A DNA stretch of 64,000 nt. It comes from Magnetococcus sp. PR-3 (GTDB taxonomy: Bacteria; Pseudomonadota; Magnetococcia; Magnetococcales; Magnetococcaceae). Location of the stretch: assembly GCF_036689865.1 (NCBI RefSeq), contig NZ_JBAHUQ010000033.1:1-64000 (forward strand), read 5' to 3'. Position 1 is the first letter of the stretch, and every line of letters starts with the position of its first letter. The position numbers were made by a program, and so were the translations under genes. Positions 34,764 to 44,026 of this stretch are shown here, one piece after another. The notes under the pieces are model-generated. The model did no database searches and was not told the DNA's origin. It saw only the letters and a list, made by a program, of their open reading frames with translations.

Positions 34764-36644
34764 TTAATGTCCTGTATGAACCTTGGGTTGATCCGGGCCC
34801 GGAGCGTGGGGTAACGGCTTCATAGAGGCTGTATGGTAGGTGATAAACTTTTCGCTACCCTTAGCCGTCATATATTTCTTTAAAGTGCGTTTCTCTGTTT
34901 TGGTTAGATCTACAAAAATCAGCCCATCCAGAACATTGCTGAAGTCAGGGTCAATATTAAACCCGGCAATGCATCCTCCCAGCTTAAGATATTGCTTTAA
35001 AAGGATAGGTACCCCTTTTCCATCCCGCTCAATTTCAGCGATCAGACCTGACAGTGCATCGACATCTTCCAGTTTTTCAATCGCCTCAGGGTTAACGAGG
35101 CCTTTTAGACCCTGAAGCCTAAAAGGTTTGCGAGCCTTGATCAGTTGAGGGGCATTTTCCATATCGTTGTGGCTTTTTAGATAGTCCACAATCAGTTGGC
35201 GAGAGGCGGGTGTATACTCGGTGGTAATGCTGACCGGACCAAACAGCACCTTACACTCCGGGTTTGCCACGACGTAGTGACCAATCCCTTTCCACAACAG
35301 CAACAGGGGCGCATAACTGCGTTGATACTCTGGCCGGACAAAAGAGCGGCCCATTTCCAATGCAGGCCCAAGCTGCTTCAGGAACGATTTTTTATATTTA
35401 AAGAGTGTGCTGGTATAAAGCCCTTTTTTCCCAGCATGGCTGTCGATAACCTCATCCAAGCGAACCATGCGGTAAGCCCCAACCAACTCCTGTTTCTTCT
35501 CTTGCCAGATGAACAGGTGCATATAGTGGGCATCAAATTTATCCAGATCAATCGCTTTGCCCGTGCCTTCCCCGACGGCACGGAAAGTGATCTCCCTTAG
35601 GCGACCAATCTCTTGCAGCAGTATGGGAATTTGGTGAGCATGGGCAACATAGACCGTCTGCTTACCGCTGGTTAATAGTTTTTGATCAGGTGGGAGTTGG
35701 TCGATCTCTTTTTGCAACGTAACCGCGTCACAAGGGCTGATAATAGGCTCTAGTTGCTCCGGGGTTTTTTTCGGTAGGGGGATCGGGTGGCTACTAGGCT
35801 CTTTTTTCTCATCGGCATCCAGCAGGTAGGTGCGCATGCGTAAATAGTCGATGAGCTCTTTATCCCCTTCCATTTTATTAAGTCGTTTAAAAGCGACAGG
35901 ATGTCCAATGCGTAAAGGAATATCCCGGTGGCTTTTATTTAACAATTCACGAGGAAGTAAAGCGGTTCGCAAGCGTGGATGGATCAGGCCGGCCAGTTGA
36001 AATAAAGGACCGTTGGCTCCCTGGAAGAGTAGTGGAATAACCGGAGCTTGGGTTGCACGGATCATACGGGCAGCACCGGCTTGCCATTCAGGGTCGATCA
36101 CCCGGCGGGATTTAAGCTCTAGACTGGAGACCTCCCCAGCCGGAAAAATAACCAATAATCCTTGTTTTTTACGTACCCACCTTATGGCTTTAACCACATG
36201 GGCCACATTCCGCTTGGAGGCTTGTTCGCCACCAAAAGGATCAACAGGTATGAGTAGATCACGGAACTCAGGTATATGGCCAAGCATGTAGTTGGCCATA
36301 AACTTTACGTCGGGGCGTATGGCTTTTAACAGAACCGCAAGCAGTACCCCTTCAATCCCGCCAAAAGGATGGTTGGCAACCAGAACAATACCACCGGTTT
36401 CAGGAATACGCTCCAGCTCACTGTCACGTACCTGTACGGATCCAGTTAGTAACGCCAATGCACGTTTTAGAAATTGATCATCGGTTTGATCTTTTTCCAA
36501 CAGCTTTTCATATTCATGGTTGAATTTTTTAATGCCCAGTAGAGGTTCAAGTACCTTGGCCAAACCTATGGCCAGAGGGCGTTTGAACTTGTGACTTAAG
36601 GCTTGATCCAACTGAATCAGGCGGGTGTCATCGGGTAGGGACAT
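34764..36644 (-). CDS. olsF: Bifunctional ornithine-lipid synthase of OlsF type
   Basis: The 626-residue protein fuses two acyltransferases. The N-terminal half (about 60-280) is a PlsC-like O-acyltransferase with the motif ANHPFGGIEG (90-99). The C-terminal half (about 330-600) is an OlsB/hemolysin-type N-acyltransferase of the GNAT fold (RMVRLDEV, EMGRSFVRPEYQ). In OlsF the C-terminal part makes lyso-ornithine lipid and the N-terminal part adds the second acyl chain. The product is a phosphorus-free membrane lipid. The domains match well, though substrate choice (ornithine or another amino acid) is not fixed by sequence. Confidence 0.85.
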   Translation of the reverse strand: MSLPDDTRLIQLDQALSHKFKRPLAIGLAKVLEPLLGIKKFNHEYEKLLEKDQTDDQFLKRALALLTGSVQVRDSELERIPETGGIVLVANHPFGGIEGVLLAVLLKAIRPDVKFMANYMLGHIPEFRDLLIPVDPFGGEQASKRNVAHVVKAIRWVRKKQGLLVIFPAGEVSSLELKSRRVIDPEWQAGAARMIRATQAPVIPLLFQGANGPLFQLAGLIHPRLRTALLPRELLNKSHRDIPLRIGHPVAFKRLNKMEGDKELIDYLRMRTYLLDADEKKEPSSHPIPLPKKTPEQLEPIISPCDAVTLQKEIDQLPPDQKLLTSGKQTVYVAHAHQIPILLQEIGRLREITFRAVGEGTGKAIDLDKFDAHYMHLFIWQEKKQELVGAYRMVRLDEVIDSHAGKKGLYTSTLFKYKKSFLKQLGPALEMGRSFVRPEYQRSYAPLLLLWKGIGHYVVANPECKVLFGPVSITTEYTPASRQLIVDYLKSHNDMENAPQLIKARKPFRLQGLKGLVNPEAIEKLEDVDALSGLIAEIERDGKGVPILLKQYLKLGGCIAGFNIDPDFSNVLDGLIFVDLTKTEKRTLKKYMTAKGSEKFITYHTASMKPLPHAPGPDQPKVHTGH

Positions 36645-36942
36645 GGCCTGTGCTCCGTAGATGCTTTTTATGTAACTGCCTTATGGCAGGGCTCCCATTT
36701 ATCTGGAAGCTGATGCTAAAGCAGGCCTGTGACACCAAGGTTTCGTCATGCAACATCACGGTGACAGGGAGGGAATATCATCACGCTCTTCTTCATCATT
36801 AGGACACGTAAAATAACGCTCTATCAGCATGGAACAGATAGACTATAAGCTATAGGTAGTTGAAACCGCAGGTCAAGATAGAATATTGGACAGGTAGAAA
36901 GGGTATCAGGCTATGTGGCGGCTGGGAGAATGGATTCGGCTG

Positions 36943-39567
36943 TTATGAAGGGGGGGGAATATGGATGGATTCTCGCTGCTTAATCCAGCTATCCACCTGG
37001 GTGAAAAGTGTATTTAAAGTGGGGAGCCACTGTTGGGCTTGGCTGGCTTGATTGTTTTTACCAAGATCTTCCACAACCTTAGCTTGTGCAGAGAGAGCCA
37101 TGGCCCCCATGCTGGCGCTGGTGGATTTTAAATTATGGGCAAGTTGGCGTATTTGTGGCCCATTATCTTCGGTAATGGCTGTGGATAAGTTTTCTAACAG
37201 TATTGGGGTGTCTGTCAGATAACGGGTAACCACCTCTTCAAAACCATTTTCCATGACGGCCATCATGCGTTTGAGCTCATCCAACTTACGGTCATCCATG
37301 GCGGTCGCATCTATAGATTCTATTGGCTCCGCAGGTTTGGATAAAACCTCCTTGGTTGCTGGCATGCTTGCGGCAGAAGTAGCGGGGGCTTGTGGGGGCC
37401 GTTCAGGTAAATCCTTGAGCCATTTTCTCATGACCTGCCATAAGGCCTCTTGCTTAAGTGGTTTGGTCAGGTAGTCATCCATATCCGCAGCCATGCACTG
37501 TTCCCGGTCACCTGCCATGGCATTGGCCGTTAGTGCAGAAATGGGTTGGCGTGGGGTGCCACTCTCCTGTTCCCATTGCCGGATGGCTGCGGTGGTATCG
37601 TAACCATCCATTTCAGGCATTTGAATATCCATAAAAATCAGATCAAAAGGCTGCTCTTTAACGGCAACAACCGCTTTGGCACCTCGGTCCACAGCTATGG
37701 CCTGCATACCCACGCGTTTTAACATGCCCAATGCAACCTGTTGGTTAACAGGGTTGTCTTCGACCAATAAAATACGGTCCTGGCGTTGGGTTGATACCTC
37801 TACGGTGGAGAAAGCTTGCTGCTCGACACGCTGTGCCCCTTGTCGGAGTGCCGTATACAGCCCTTGCTGGGTCACAGGTTTGTTCAGAGCGATGTTGTCA
37901 CCGTTAGAGTATGCCTGTTCTCCCAAGACAATGAGGGCCGGTTGTGAACCTTCATGATCTTTTTTTAACCATGGCAGATGAGCAGGTAACCCTGTTGGTG
38001 TAATGAGATATTGTGGGGGCAAACCCAGTTGGATTAACCCTTCCCACAAGCCAACGGCTTGATCCAGATGATGAGCGGTATGGGGGATCATGCCCCAGTG
38101 CTGACATAAATTGCTCAGATAGTCGGCATACGCTGTGTGTGGTTCAAGAATTAAAATACGTTTAGCATGCAGCCCGTTTTGTTCAGCCCGTTCGGGTTGT
38201 TGCCCTTGCATCATAGGGAGGGTTAGTGTGAAGAGGGTCTGTTTTGTCTGAAGATCTTGGGCAAAGCCCAACCGACCCTGCATAAGCTCCATCAGTTGAC
38301 GAATAATCGCTAAAGAGAGGCTCTCCGCCCCATCATGCAACCGCCCTGCTTGATCATTTTGTTCCAAAAACTGGACCATAACCTCTGCTTTTTCTGGTGT
38401 TAAAGCAGGTCGTTGGTCCGAAACGGTAAGGGTTATCTCATGCCAAGGCGCATGCCCTTTGGGGGTGGCCTGCAGAGTGATGATAATCTCACCACTGGTG
38501 GTGGCCTCAATGCTGTTTTCCAGCAGTGTGCTGATGACTTCACGCAGACGGACCAAGTCCCCTTCCCAGATAGCAGGGAGTGTGCTGGGAAGGATGCAGA
38601 GCAGGCTAAGATCTTTCTGTTTGGCCGCAGCTTGCCACTGTAAGGTTGTCTCTTCGATCAACCTGATCAGGTCAAAAGGTAGGCGTGCACTGGCCAAGGG
38701 GGATGCTTGAAGAGATGTGTGGTCCTGTAGGCTCTCCAAATGATGAAGAAGGGTCTCTACACTGTGTCGGGCACTCTCCACATATCCCAGTTGTTGAGCC
38801 TCTAAGGTAGAGCTCTCCAGCAGTTCTAACATGCCGGTTAATCGATGCAGAGGGGTGCGCAACTCAACGCTGATGCGCTCACGCAGTTGAGACCATATCC
38901 GGTCACTATTCAGGGCTTGATCCCGACGGGTCTCTTGAGCTTGTAGTAGGCTTAACTGCTGAGAAAGATCATGAAGAATAACCGTGTGTTGATTCTGCTT
39001 TCCTTCACCAGGTGGGCTGATAAAAGCGGCAACACTAAAGAGCGCACCATCGGCACCCATGGCTGTCCAGGCTAGGGACTGCCCGTACGCTTCATGCTGC
39101 TGTAAAGCCTCCATAACTGATTGGTTGTTGCTTTGGTGTTCGGTTGGGAACAGGTCGCTTAGGTGACACTGTTCAAACCCTTGTTGATTATAGCCAAAGC
39201 GTTCCTGCGCCGCAGGGTTGCTATAAAGAATTTGACCCGCAGGGTGGATTTGCAAAATGGCATCAGAAGCATGGTTAACAATGGTCTGATGGCGCAGGCT
39301 CTCTACTTTTTGTTGTAGTTGGGTGTGTTCATGCCTGGAGCGCTCCCCTTCCAGTGCTTGGCGCGCATGCCGCAGTGCCTGACGAGATCGACGGAGTTGT
39401 TGATCTAAAAGAGCATGGCGTTCAAAGAGGGTGAAGGGGGTCTCTTCACCTTGTTGTTCTAAGCGTTTGACCAGTGCATTTTGGATCTTTTGGCTGGCAC
39501 CAAGGGCATCATGCAAGGTTTTGATGCGATCGGCCAGACTCTCCAAGGGGTCGTTTGAACTCTCCAA
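36943..39567 (-). CDS. Hybrid histidine pseudokinase (PAS, degenerate kinase, pseudo-REC, REC, Hpt)
   Basis: The 874-residue protein has an N-terminal coiled coil, a PAS domain (about 93-200), a HisKA/HATPase region (225-455), a degenerate receiver (469-585), an intact receiver (598-720; D604, phospho-acceptor D647, K702) and an Hpt domain with H811. In the His box the acceptor histidine is replaced by valine (V234 in RISVELRTPL). The ATP lid boxes are also lost: SDQRPAL replaces DTGIG, and GAESLS replaces GTGLGL. Autophosphorylation is therefore unlikely, while the REC-Hpt relay could still work with another kinase. It follows the FIST gene by 3 bp in one operon. The layout otherwise resembles NahK-like hybrid kinases. 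Confidence 0.85.
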   Translation of the reverse strand: MESSNDPLESLADRIKTLHDALGASQKIQNALVKRLEQQGEETPFTLFERHALLDQQLRRSRQALRHARQALEGERSRHEHTQLQQKVESLRHQTIVNHASDAILQIHPAGQILYSNPAAQERFGYNQQGFEQCHLSDLFPTEHQSNNQSVMEALQQHEAYGQSLAWTAMGADGALFSVAAFISPPGEGKQNQHTVILHDLSQQLSLLQAQETRRDQALNSDRIWSQLRERISVELRTPLHRLTGMLELLESSTLEAQQLGYVESARHSVETLLHHLESLQDHTSLQASPLASARLPFDLIRLIEETTLQWQAAAKQKDLSLLCILPSTLPAIWEGDLVRLREVISTLLENSIEATTSGEIIITLQATPKGHAPWHEITLTVSDQRPALTPEKAEVMVQFLEQNDQAGRLHDGAESLSLAIIRQLMELMQGRLGFAQDLQTKQTLFTLTLPMMQGQQPERAEQNGLHAKRILILEPHTAYADYLSNLCQHWGMIPHTAHHLDQAVGLWEGLIQLGLPPQYLITPTGLPAHLPWLKKDHEGSQPALIVLGEQAYSNGDNIALNKPVTQQGLYTALRQGAQRVEQQAFSTVEVSTQRQDRILLVEDNPVNQQVALGMLKRVGMQAIAVDRGAKAVVAVKEQPFDLIFMDIQMPEMDGYDTTAAIRQWEQESGTPRQPISALTANAMAGDREQCMAADMDDYLTKPLKQEALWQVMRKWLKDLPERPPQAPATSAASMPATKEVLSKPAEPIESIDATAMDDRKLDELKRMMAVMENGFEEVVTRYLTDTPILLENLSTAITEDNGPQIRQLAHNLKSTSASMGAMALSAQAKVVEDLGKNNQASQAQQWLPTLNTLFTQVDSWIKQRESIHIPPPS

Positions 39568-39570
39568 CGG

Positions 39571-40707
39571 TTACCCCCCCAGTACAATGCCGGTCATGGT
39601 TTGATTCACGTGAATAGCCCCGCTCTGTTCTCCATAAGTCGAAAAACCTACGACTGGATAGGGGGCTAAGGCTTCGGCAATTTGGGCGTCACTTCCCGTC
39701 TGTTTGGCTTCTAGGCGGCGCAATATGCAGTCACACGTTAAAATCAGTTGAGGGTTGGGGATCTCAGCTTGAAGAAGGTTCAACTGGTTTTTTAGGTGTT
39801 TCGCCATATCTTCCCCCTCCGCCACATGGAGAACCAGTCCATCCTCTACCGCACTGTAAAAAGTGAGAGAGCCATCTGCATTGGCTTTTTGGATGGAGCG
39901 CACATAATAGGCGTTGCCAATGCGCAGAATGGTCGGGTGCCGGGAGAAGGTGTGGGCGGTCAGTTGATCGGCCGCTACCCCAACAGCTTTTGCATAAGCC
40001 TCGGTTGCAGGTATGCCATTAATTTCACACACACGCCGGTTGAGTGGGTCTGACTCTGTAATGATCAGTCGTTCTTCAGTGGGTTGAAAATGCTGGAGAC
40101 GAAAGGGTAAGAATGGGGTATCACATTGGACGATGGTTAAGACCGCTGCATCATGATGGAACTTGCCATGGGCAAAAACACGTGTTTGCTCAAAGGCCAT
40201 ACCATCCCCGGCAGATCCACCAATGAGTGGGACACCATCCAGGTGATTGTGCAGTAGGGCAACCACGAGCTCTTCACGCATGGATAAACCATCAATAAAG
40301 AGCAATGCAAAGTGACGGTCTGGATCAAAACCTTCATTGGCGGAGTTGCTCTCATGGAGCTGATCGCCAATTTTTTGAGCCTGTTTATGACTAAAATGGG
40401 TAAGATCTTCGATCAACTGCATTTGAGCATGAATGGCATCTCCTGCAAGGGAAATACCGGTCAGGGTCTGTTCCTGAAAACCTTCATGGGTGATCTCTCC
40501 GGCTGTGGTGCAGCCAATGACAATACCGGAAAAAACACCATCCAGTGCTTGCTCTAACGCATTCAGGTCGTAGTGAGGGGAGATAAACAGTAACGTTAAC
40601 ACCGCATCGGCTTGTGCGATCTGTTGGTGTAGATCAGAAACCGCAGCGGATGCGGAAGGCAAAGCTGAGCTGCCACGTTTGATCTTTAGTGAATCACTAC
40701 TTTGCAT
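39571..40707 (-). CDS. FIST-domain sensor protein (NosP-like candidate)
   Basis: ATG 40707 gives 378 residues; a GTG at 40734, ten bases after the preceding gene, is an alternative start. FIST_N is recognised by GCTTAGEI and the following segment, and FIST_C by the late motif DCILRRLE. FIST proteins bind small ligands, and the NosP subgroup binds haem and nitric oxide and controls a co-transcribed hybrid kinase. Here it lies between a REC-GGDEF-EAL gene and a hybrid kinase-like gene, as in known NosP operons. Haem binding cannot be shown from sequence alone; an amino-acid ligand is the other option. Confidence 0.8.
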   Translation of the reverse strand: MQSSDSLKIKRGSSALPSASAAVSDLHQQIAQADAVLTLLFISPHYDLNALEQALDGVFSGIVIGCTTAGEITHEGFQEQTLTGISLAGDAIHAQMQLIEDLTHFSHKQAQKIGDQLHESNSANEGFDPDRHFALLFIDGLSMREELVVALLHNHLDGVPLIGGSAGDGMAFEQTRVFAHGKFHHDAAVLTIVQCDTPFLPFRLQHFQPTEERLIITESDPLNRRVCEINGIPATEAYAKAVGVAADQLTAHTFSRHPTILRIGNAYYVRSIQKANADGSLTFYSAVEDGLVLHVAEGEDMAKHLKNQLNLLQAEIPNPQLILTCDCILRRLEAKQTGSDAQIAEALAPYPVVGFSTYGEQSGAIHVNQTMTGIVLGG

Positions 40708-40743
40708 GGTTGTTGACCTGTTGCGCCCGAGCACGTTGACCCA

Positions 40744-42459
40744 TTATACCCACTCCTCGGGTGCTTCACGCGCTAAAAAAGCCTCGAAGGTGGCTGAATC
40801 CAAGGGTCTACTAACCAGGAAGCCTTGTAAAATTTCGCATTGGTTATACTTAAGAAATGCGGCTTGCTGGCGGGTTTCTACCCCTTCTGTGACCACTTTC
40901 AGGCCAAGATCATGGGCCATCTGAATGACTGTACGAACAATAGCAGCATCATCCATATCTTCAGGAATGGCCATCACAAAGCTACGGTCAAGCTTCAGGG
41001 TATCCAAAGGCAGGAGCTTGAGGTAGTTCAAGGAGGAGTAGCCGGTCCCAAAATCATCCAAAGCACAGGTAACACCAAGGCTTTTTAAGTCTTTAAGTAA
41101 ATTAATGGTATAGGCAACATCACCAACCGCACAGCTTTCTGTAATTTCAAGTTCTAGCCGCTCAGGGGGTAACTGACTCTCTTCTAAGGCTTGCCGCACG
41201 GTCTCTTTTAACCCTTTGTCCAGAAACTGACGGGGCGAAAGGTTTACTGCAATGGTAAGTTTATAACCCATATCCAGCCATTTTTTTGTCTCTTTACAGG
41301 CTGTTCTCAGTGCCCAAGCTCCCATCGGCACAATCAGTTCCGTCTCTTCAGCAAGGGGAATGAATCTCACCGGGGAGATGGTGCCCAGCTCTGGGCTATT
41401 CCAACGTAAGAGAGCTTCCATACCAATGATTTCACCTGTAAAGGCATCCACCTTAGGTTGGTAGTGAAGCGCCAGCTCTTTGCGTTCAAGCACTTGGTGC
41501 AGTCGTGACTCCAAGGCAAATCGTTCCTGGGCCTCGGTCTCCATTTCTGGTGTATAGATACGTGTGCTGTTGCGTTCCCCAGCCTGTTTGGCGTGGGTCA
41601 TAGCAATGGCCGCTTTTTGGAACAGAGCATTCATATCGCCACCATGGCGAGGGAAATGAGAGACCCCGACCGCAGCGGTAATGTGTACCTGTTGATCTTC
41701 ATGATCAATGGGTATGGAGAGTAACTCTAAGAGCTCGTTACACAGATCACCGGTATGCATAATTACATTTTCACGAATGCGAAGTAGAGCAAACTCACTA
41801 CCCCCCATACGGGCCAAGGTGTCTGTCTCTTGAATATACTCAGAAAGTCTGCGGGAGACCTCCAGCAGTACTTTGTCACCACTGGGAAAACCCAAGGTGT
41901 CATTGATCTGTTTAAAATTGGTCAGTTCGATCAAGATAACCGCAACTTCAAGTCCCGTCGCTTCAGCAGCCGCAATGTCACTGACTAGGCGGTCACGACA
42001 TAGGTTGCGGTTGGGTAGGGCGGTTAACGTATCGTACTGCTTAAGAATTTGATTGTGGTCGCTTAGGAAGTCATTCAGTTTTTTTAGACGTAACAGGTTA
42101 CGTACGCGCGCTTTTAGCTCTCTGTCATCAATGGGTTTGGCAATGAAATCCTCTGCGCCAGCGTCGAGCCCATCAATACGAGAGTCACGGTCTGAGAGTG
42201 CGGTAACCAAAATGACAGGGATATGGCGGGTGGACTCATCAGCCTTTAGATGTTTCACCACCTCAAAGCCACTCATACCAGGCATAAGGACATCTAAGAG
42301 TATCAGGTCTGGCGCATAGCTCTGTACCATCTCAAGAGCTTCTTCTCCCGAGCCTGCGACCAGATAATCATAGCCCGCACCTTTTAAGATGGCCGAGGCA
42401 ATTTGTTGGTTAATGAACTCATCATCAACAATCAGAACGCGGGCTTCGGTGACATCCAT
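40744..42459 (-). CDS. REC-GGDEF-EAL response regulator (probable cyclic-di-GMP phosphodiesterase)
   Basis: The 571-residue protein has a receiver (D56 phospho-acceptor, K108), a GGDEF domain and an EAL domain. In GGDEF the signature is GGSEF (219-223) and the first metal aspartate is glutamate (E178), so cyclase activity is unlikely. The EAL side is intact: E348 in EALLRW, VNLSP, ITES, DDFGTGYSS and EGVE. It should hydrolyse cyclic-di-GMP when phosphorylated. It is the first gene of the minus-strand operon that continues with the FIST and pseudokinase genes. Confidence 0.92.
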   Translation of the reverse strand: MDVTEARVLIVDDEFINQQIASAILKGAGYDYLVAGSGEEALEMVQSYAPDLILLDVLMPGMSGFEVVKHLKADESTRHIPVILVTALSDRDSRIDGLDAGAEDFIAKPIDDRELKARVRNLLRLKKLNDFLSDHNQILKQYDTLTALPNRNLCRDRLVSDIAAAEATGLEVAVILIELTNFKQINDTLGFPSGDKVLLEVSRRLSEYIQETDTLARMGGSEFALLRIRENVIMHTGDLCNELLELLSIPIDHEDQQVHITAAVGVSHFPRHGGDMNALFQKAAIAMTHAKQAGERNSTRIYTPEMETEAQERFALESRLHQVLERKELALHYQPKVDAFTGEIIGMEALLRWNSPELGTISPVRFIPLAEETELIVPMGAWALRTACKETKKWLDMGYKLTIAVNLSPRQFLDKGLKETVRQALEESQLPPERLELEITESCAVGDVAYTINLLKDLKSLGVTCALDDFGTGYSSLNYLKLLPLDTLKLDRSFVMAIPEDMDDAAIVRTVIQMAHDLGLKVVTEGVETRQQAAFLKYNQCEILQGFLVSRPLDSATFEAFLAREAPEEWV

Positions 42460-42712
42460 GGGTATTCCCTAATATGGTTGGGTACATAAAAATAAAGATG
42501 TCGGCCACGAACTAGCCGCACATGATCGATATTATCTACCCAATCTGATTATGTAAATTTGAAACCGTACTTTGGCAGGAAAGAGTACCATTATGGTTCA
42601 AATCTTCCAGGGCTTAAAATGGGCAGAGTGTCGATGCTGATAGGTTGGGAATGTCCGTGAATAGTTGCTATAAAAGGATCGTTGAAAGATTGGAATGGTG
42701 TCATAAAGACAT
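42460..42712. other. Upstream region of the REC-GGDEF-EAL operon
   Basis: No gene is seen between the operon start and the terminator at 42713. The region should hold the minus-strand promoter of the operon, but I could not pick convincing -35 and -10 hexamers. Confidence 0.4.
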
Positions 42713-42750
42713 AAAAAAAGCGTGCATTCAACTCAATGAATGCACGCTTT
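42713..42750 (-). terminator. Intrinsic terminator of the small gene at 42776-43003
   Basis: Perfect 14-base arms (42717-42730 and 42737-42750) surround a 6-base loop. Read on the minus strand, the stem is followed by seven T, and it lies 26 bp after the stop of the small minus-strand gene. This supports that gene being transcribed as its own unit. Confidence 0.88.
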
Positions 42751-42775
42751 TATGTTCTAAACCGCCTGGTGAGGG

Positions 42776-43003
42776 CTAGGCGCTGGTCGCAACCCGGTTC
42801 ATCGCTGCTGCAGAGATGGTGACCTGATAGGCGCGATTGCGCATGGGGGTTGCGTTATTACGCTCTTTTAAATTGGTACCTGTACGACCAGCCGAATGGG
42901 GCAGAGGGCCACGAGAGGTGTCGTCCCGGCTATCCTTTTTAGGGCCGGTCATTCCCTGAGTGGCGGCTTTGGCCATATAGGAGGACAATCCGTAGATGCT
43001 CAT
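42776..43003 (-). CDS. Small basic protein of unknown function
   Basis: The 75-residue protein starts MSIYGLSSYM and is rich in Arg, Lys, Thr, Ser and Ala, without Cys, clear membrane segments or a known motif. AAGGAAG six bases before the ATG and a strong terminator 26 bp after the stop show a real monocistronic gene. The middle part (about 20-55) looks disordered. I do not recognise a family. Confidence 0.65.
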   Translation of the reverse strand: MSIYGLSSYMAKAATQGMTGPKKDSRDDTSRGPLPHSAGRTGTNLKERNNATPMRNRAYQVTISAAAMNRVATSA

Positions 43004-43323
43004 GGCGGTCTTCCTTAATATCGTTGCACACCATTGGTGTGGAGAGAGTTCTTTGTCACTTGCCTAGCTAAATTGCATCGGGTGTGCCAAGTTGTTGATG
43101 ATGATGTTTTGGTGTGTGTAAAGTTAAGTAAATCAATAGAATACCCTGCTTTATTCTGTAGAGGTTTAGATCGGGTGAGGTGTCAGAACCACCTTTGAGG
43201 CTTATTTGGAAAGTTCTAACCAGTCCTTTTTTGCCTGGGGGGTTGGGGCAAAGCGTGTTATGCAATCAAGGGATGGTACGGTTGGCGGAGTGAGAACCCA
43301 TAGTTAGACAGGGAGTGTTTAAA
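43004..43323. other. Divergent intergenic region
   Basis: The 320 bp between the small minus-strand gene and the methyltransferase gene hold no reading frame I can support. The inverted repeat AGAATA (43138-43143) and TATTCT (43152-43157) is a possible operator. Promoters in both directions are expected here but were not resolved. Confidence 0.4.
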
Positions 43324-44013
43324 ATGGCGGATGGTGACCTGAAACAAAAAGAGGCCGATTACTATAGTGGGGTACGCCCAGAAATTGTTGAGATGGTACC
43401 GGACACATGTAAGCGTATTTTAGATGTTGGATGTGCAGCTGGAGGTCTGGGGGAAGCCCTTAAAGCACGTGGGGCCGACTATGTGGCCGGGGTGGAATAC
43501 AATGAAGATGCCGCTGCAGAAGCCCGTTCACGGCTGGATGATGTTCAGGTTGGGGATGTCGAGACGTTACAGCTCCCTTATGAAGCGGGTAGTTTTGACT
43601 GTATTGTCTATGCCGATATTTTAGAGCACTTGGTGAACCCTACTAAAGTCCTGCAGAACCATGCTGCTTTACTTGCCCCAGATGGGTGTATTGTCACCAG
43701 TATTCCCAATATCCGTTACTATAGGGTCATGGAGCGTATGGTCGAAGGCTATTGGACCTATACGGATTCAGGGATTCTGGATCGGGATCATCTGCGCTTT
43801 TTTACCATCCGTGAGATGTTGGACATGTTAGGGCAGGCTGGATTAAAGCCCGCCTTTTTAGGTGAAACGTGGAATGAGGAAGGGCAGGAGCATCAGCAAG
43901 GGCCTTTCCCCAAAGATATACACATAGGGCGTTTGACCCTGCATAATCAAACGGAATTTGAGACACATGATCTTTTTGTGTTTCAGTATCTCATCCGTGC
44001 TCAAAAAGCGTAA
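43324..44013 (+). CDS. Class I SAM-dependent methyltransferase
   Basis: GGGAG at 43311-43315 supports ATG 43324 (229 residues) over the GTG at 43315. [15 protein letters not shown] is motif I for S-adenosylmethionine, and [11 protein letters not shown] is the post-II motif of the Methyltransf_23 type. The C-terminal part with IPNIRYY and DRDHLRFF is common in methyltransferases linked to polysaccharide or lipid genes. The substrate is unknown. creA follows after 13 bp. Confidence 0.85.
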   Translation: MADGDLKQKEADYYSGVRPEIVEMVPDTCKRILDVGCAAGGLGEALKARGADYVAGVEYNEDAAAEARSRLDDVQVGDVETLQLPYEAGSFDCIVYADILEHLVNPTKVLQNHAALLAPDGCIVTSIPNIRYYRVMERMVEGYWTYTDSGILDRDHLRFFTIREMLDMLGQAGLKPAFLGETWNEEGQEHQQGPFPKDIHIGRLTLHNQTEFETHDLFVFQYLIRAQKA

Positions 44014-44026
44014 TCAAGGTGTTAAA

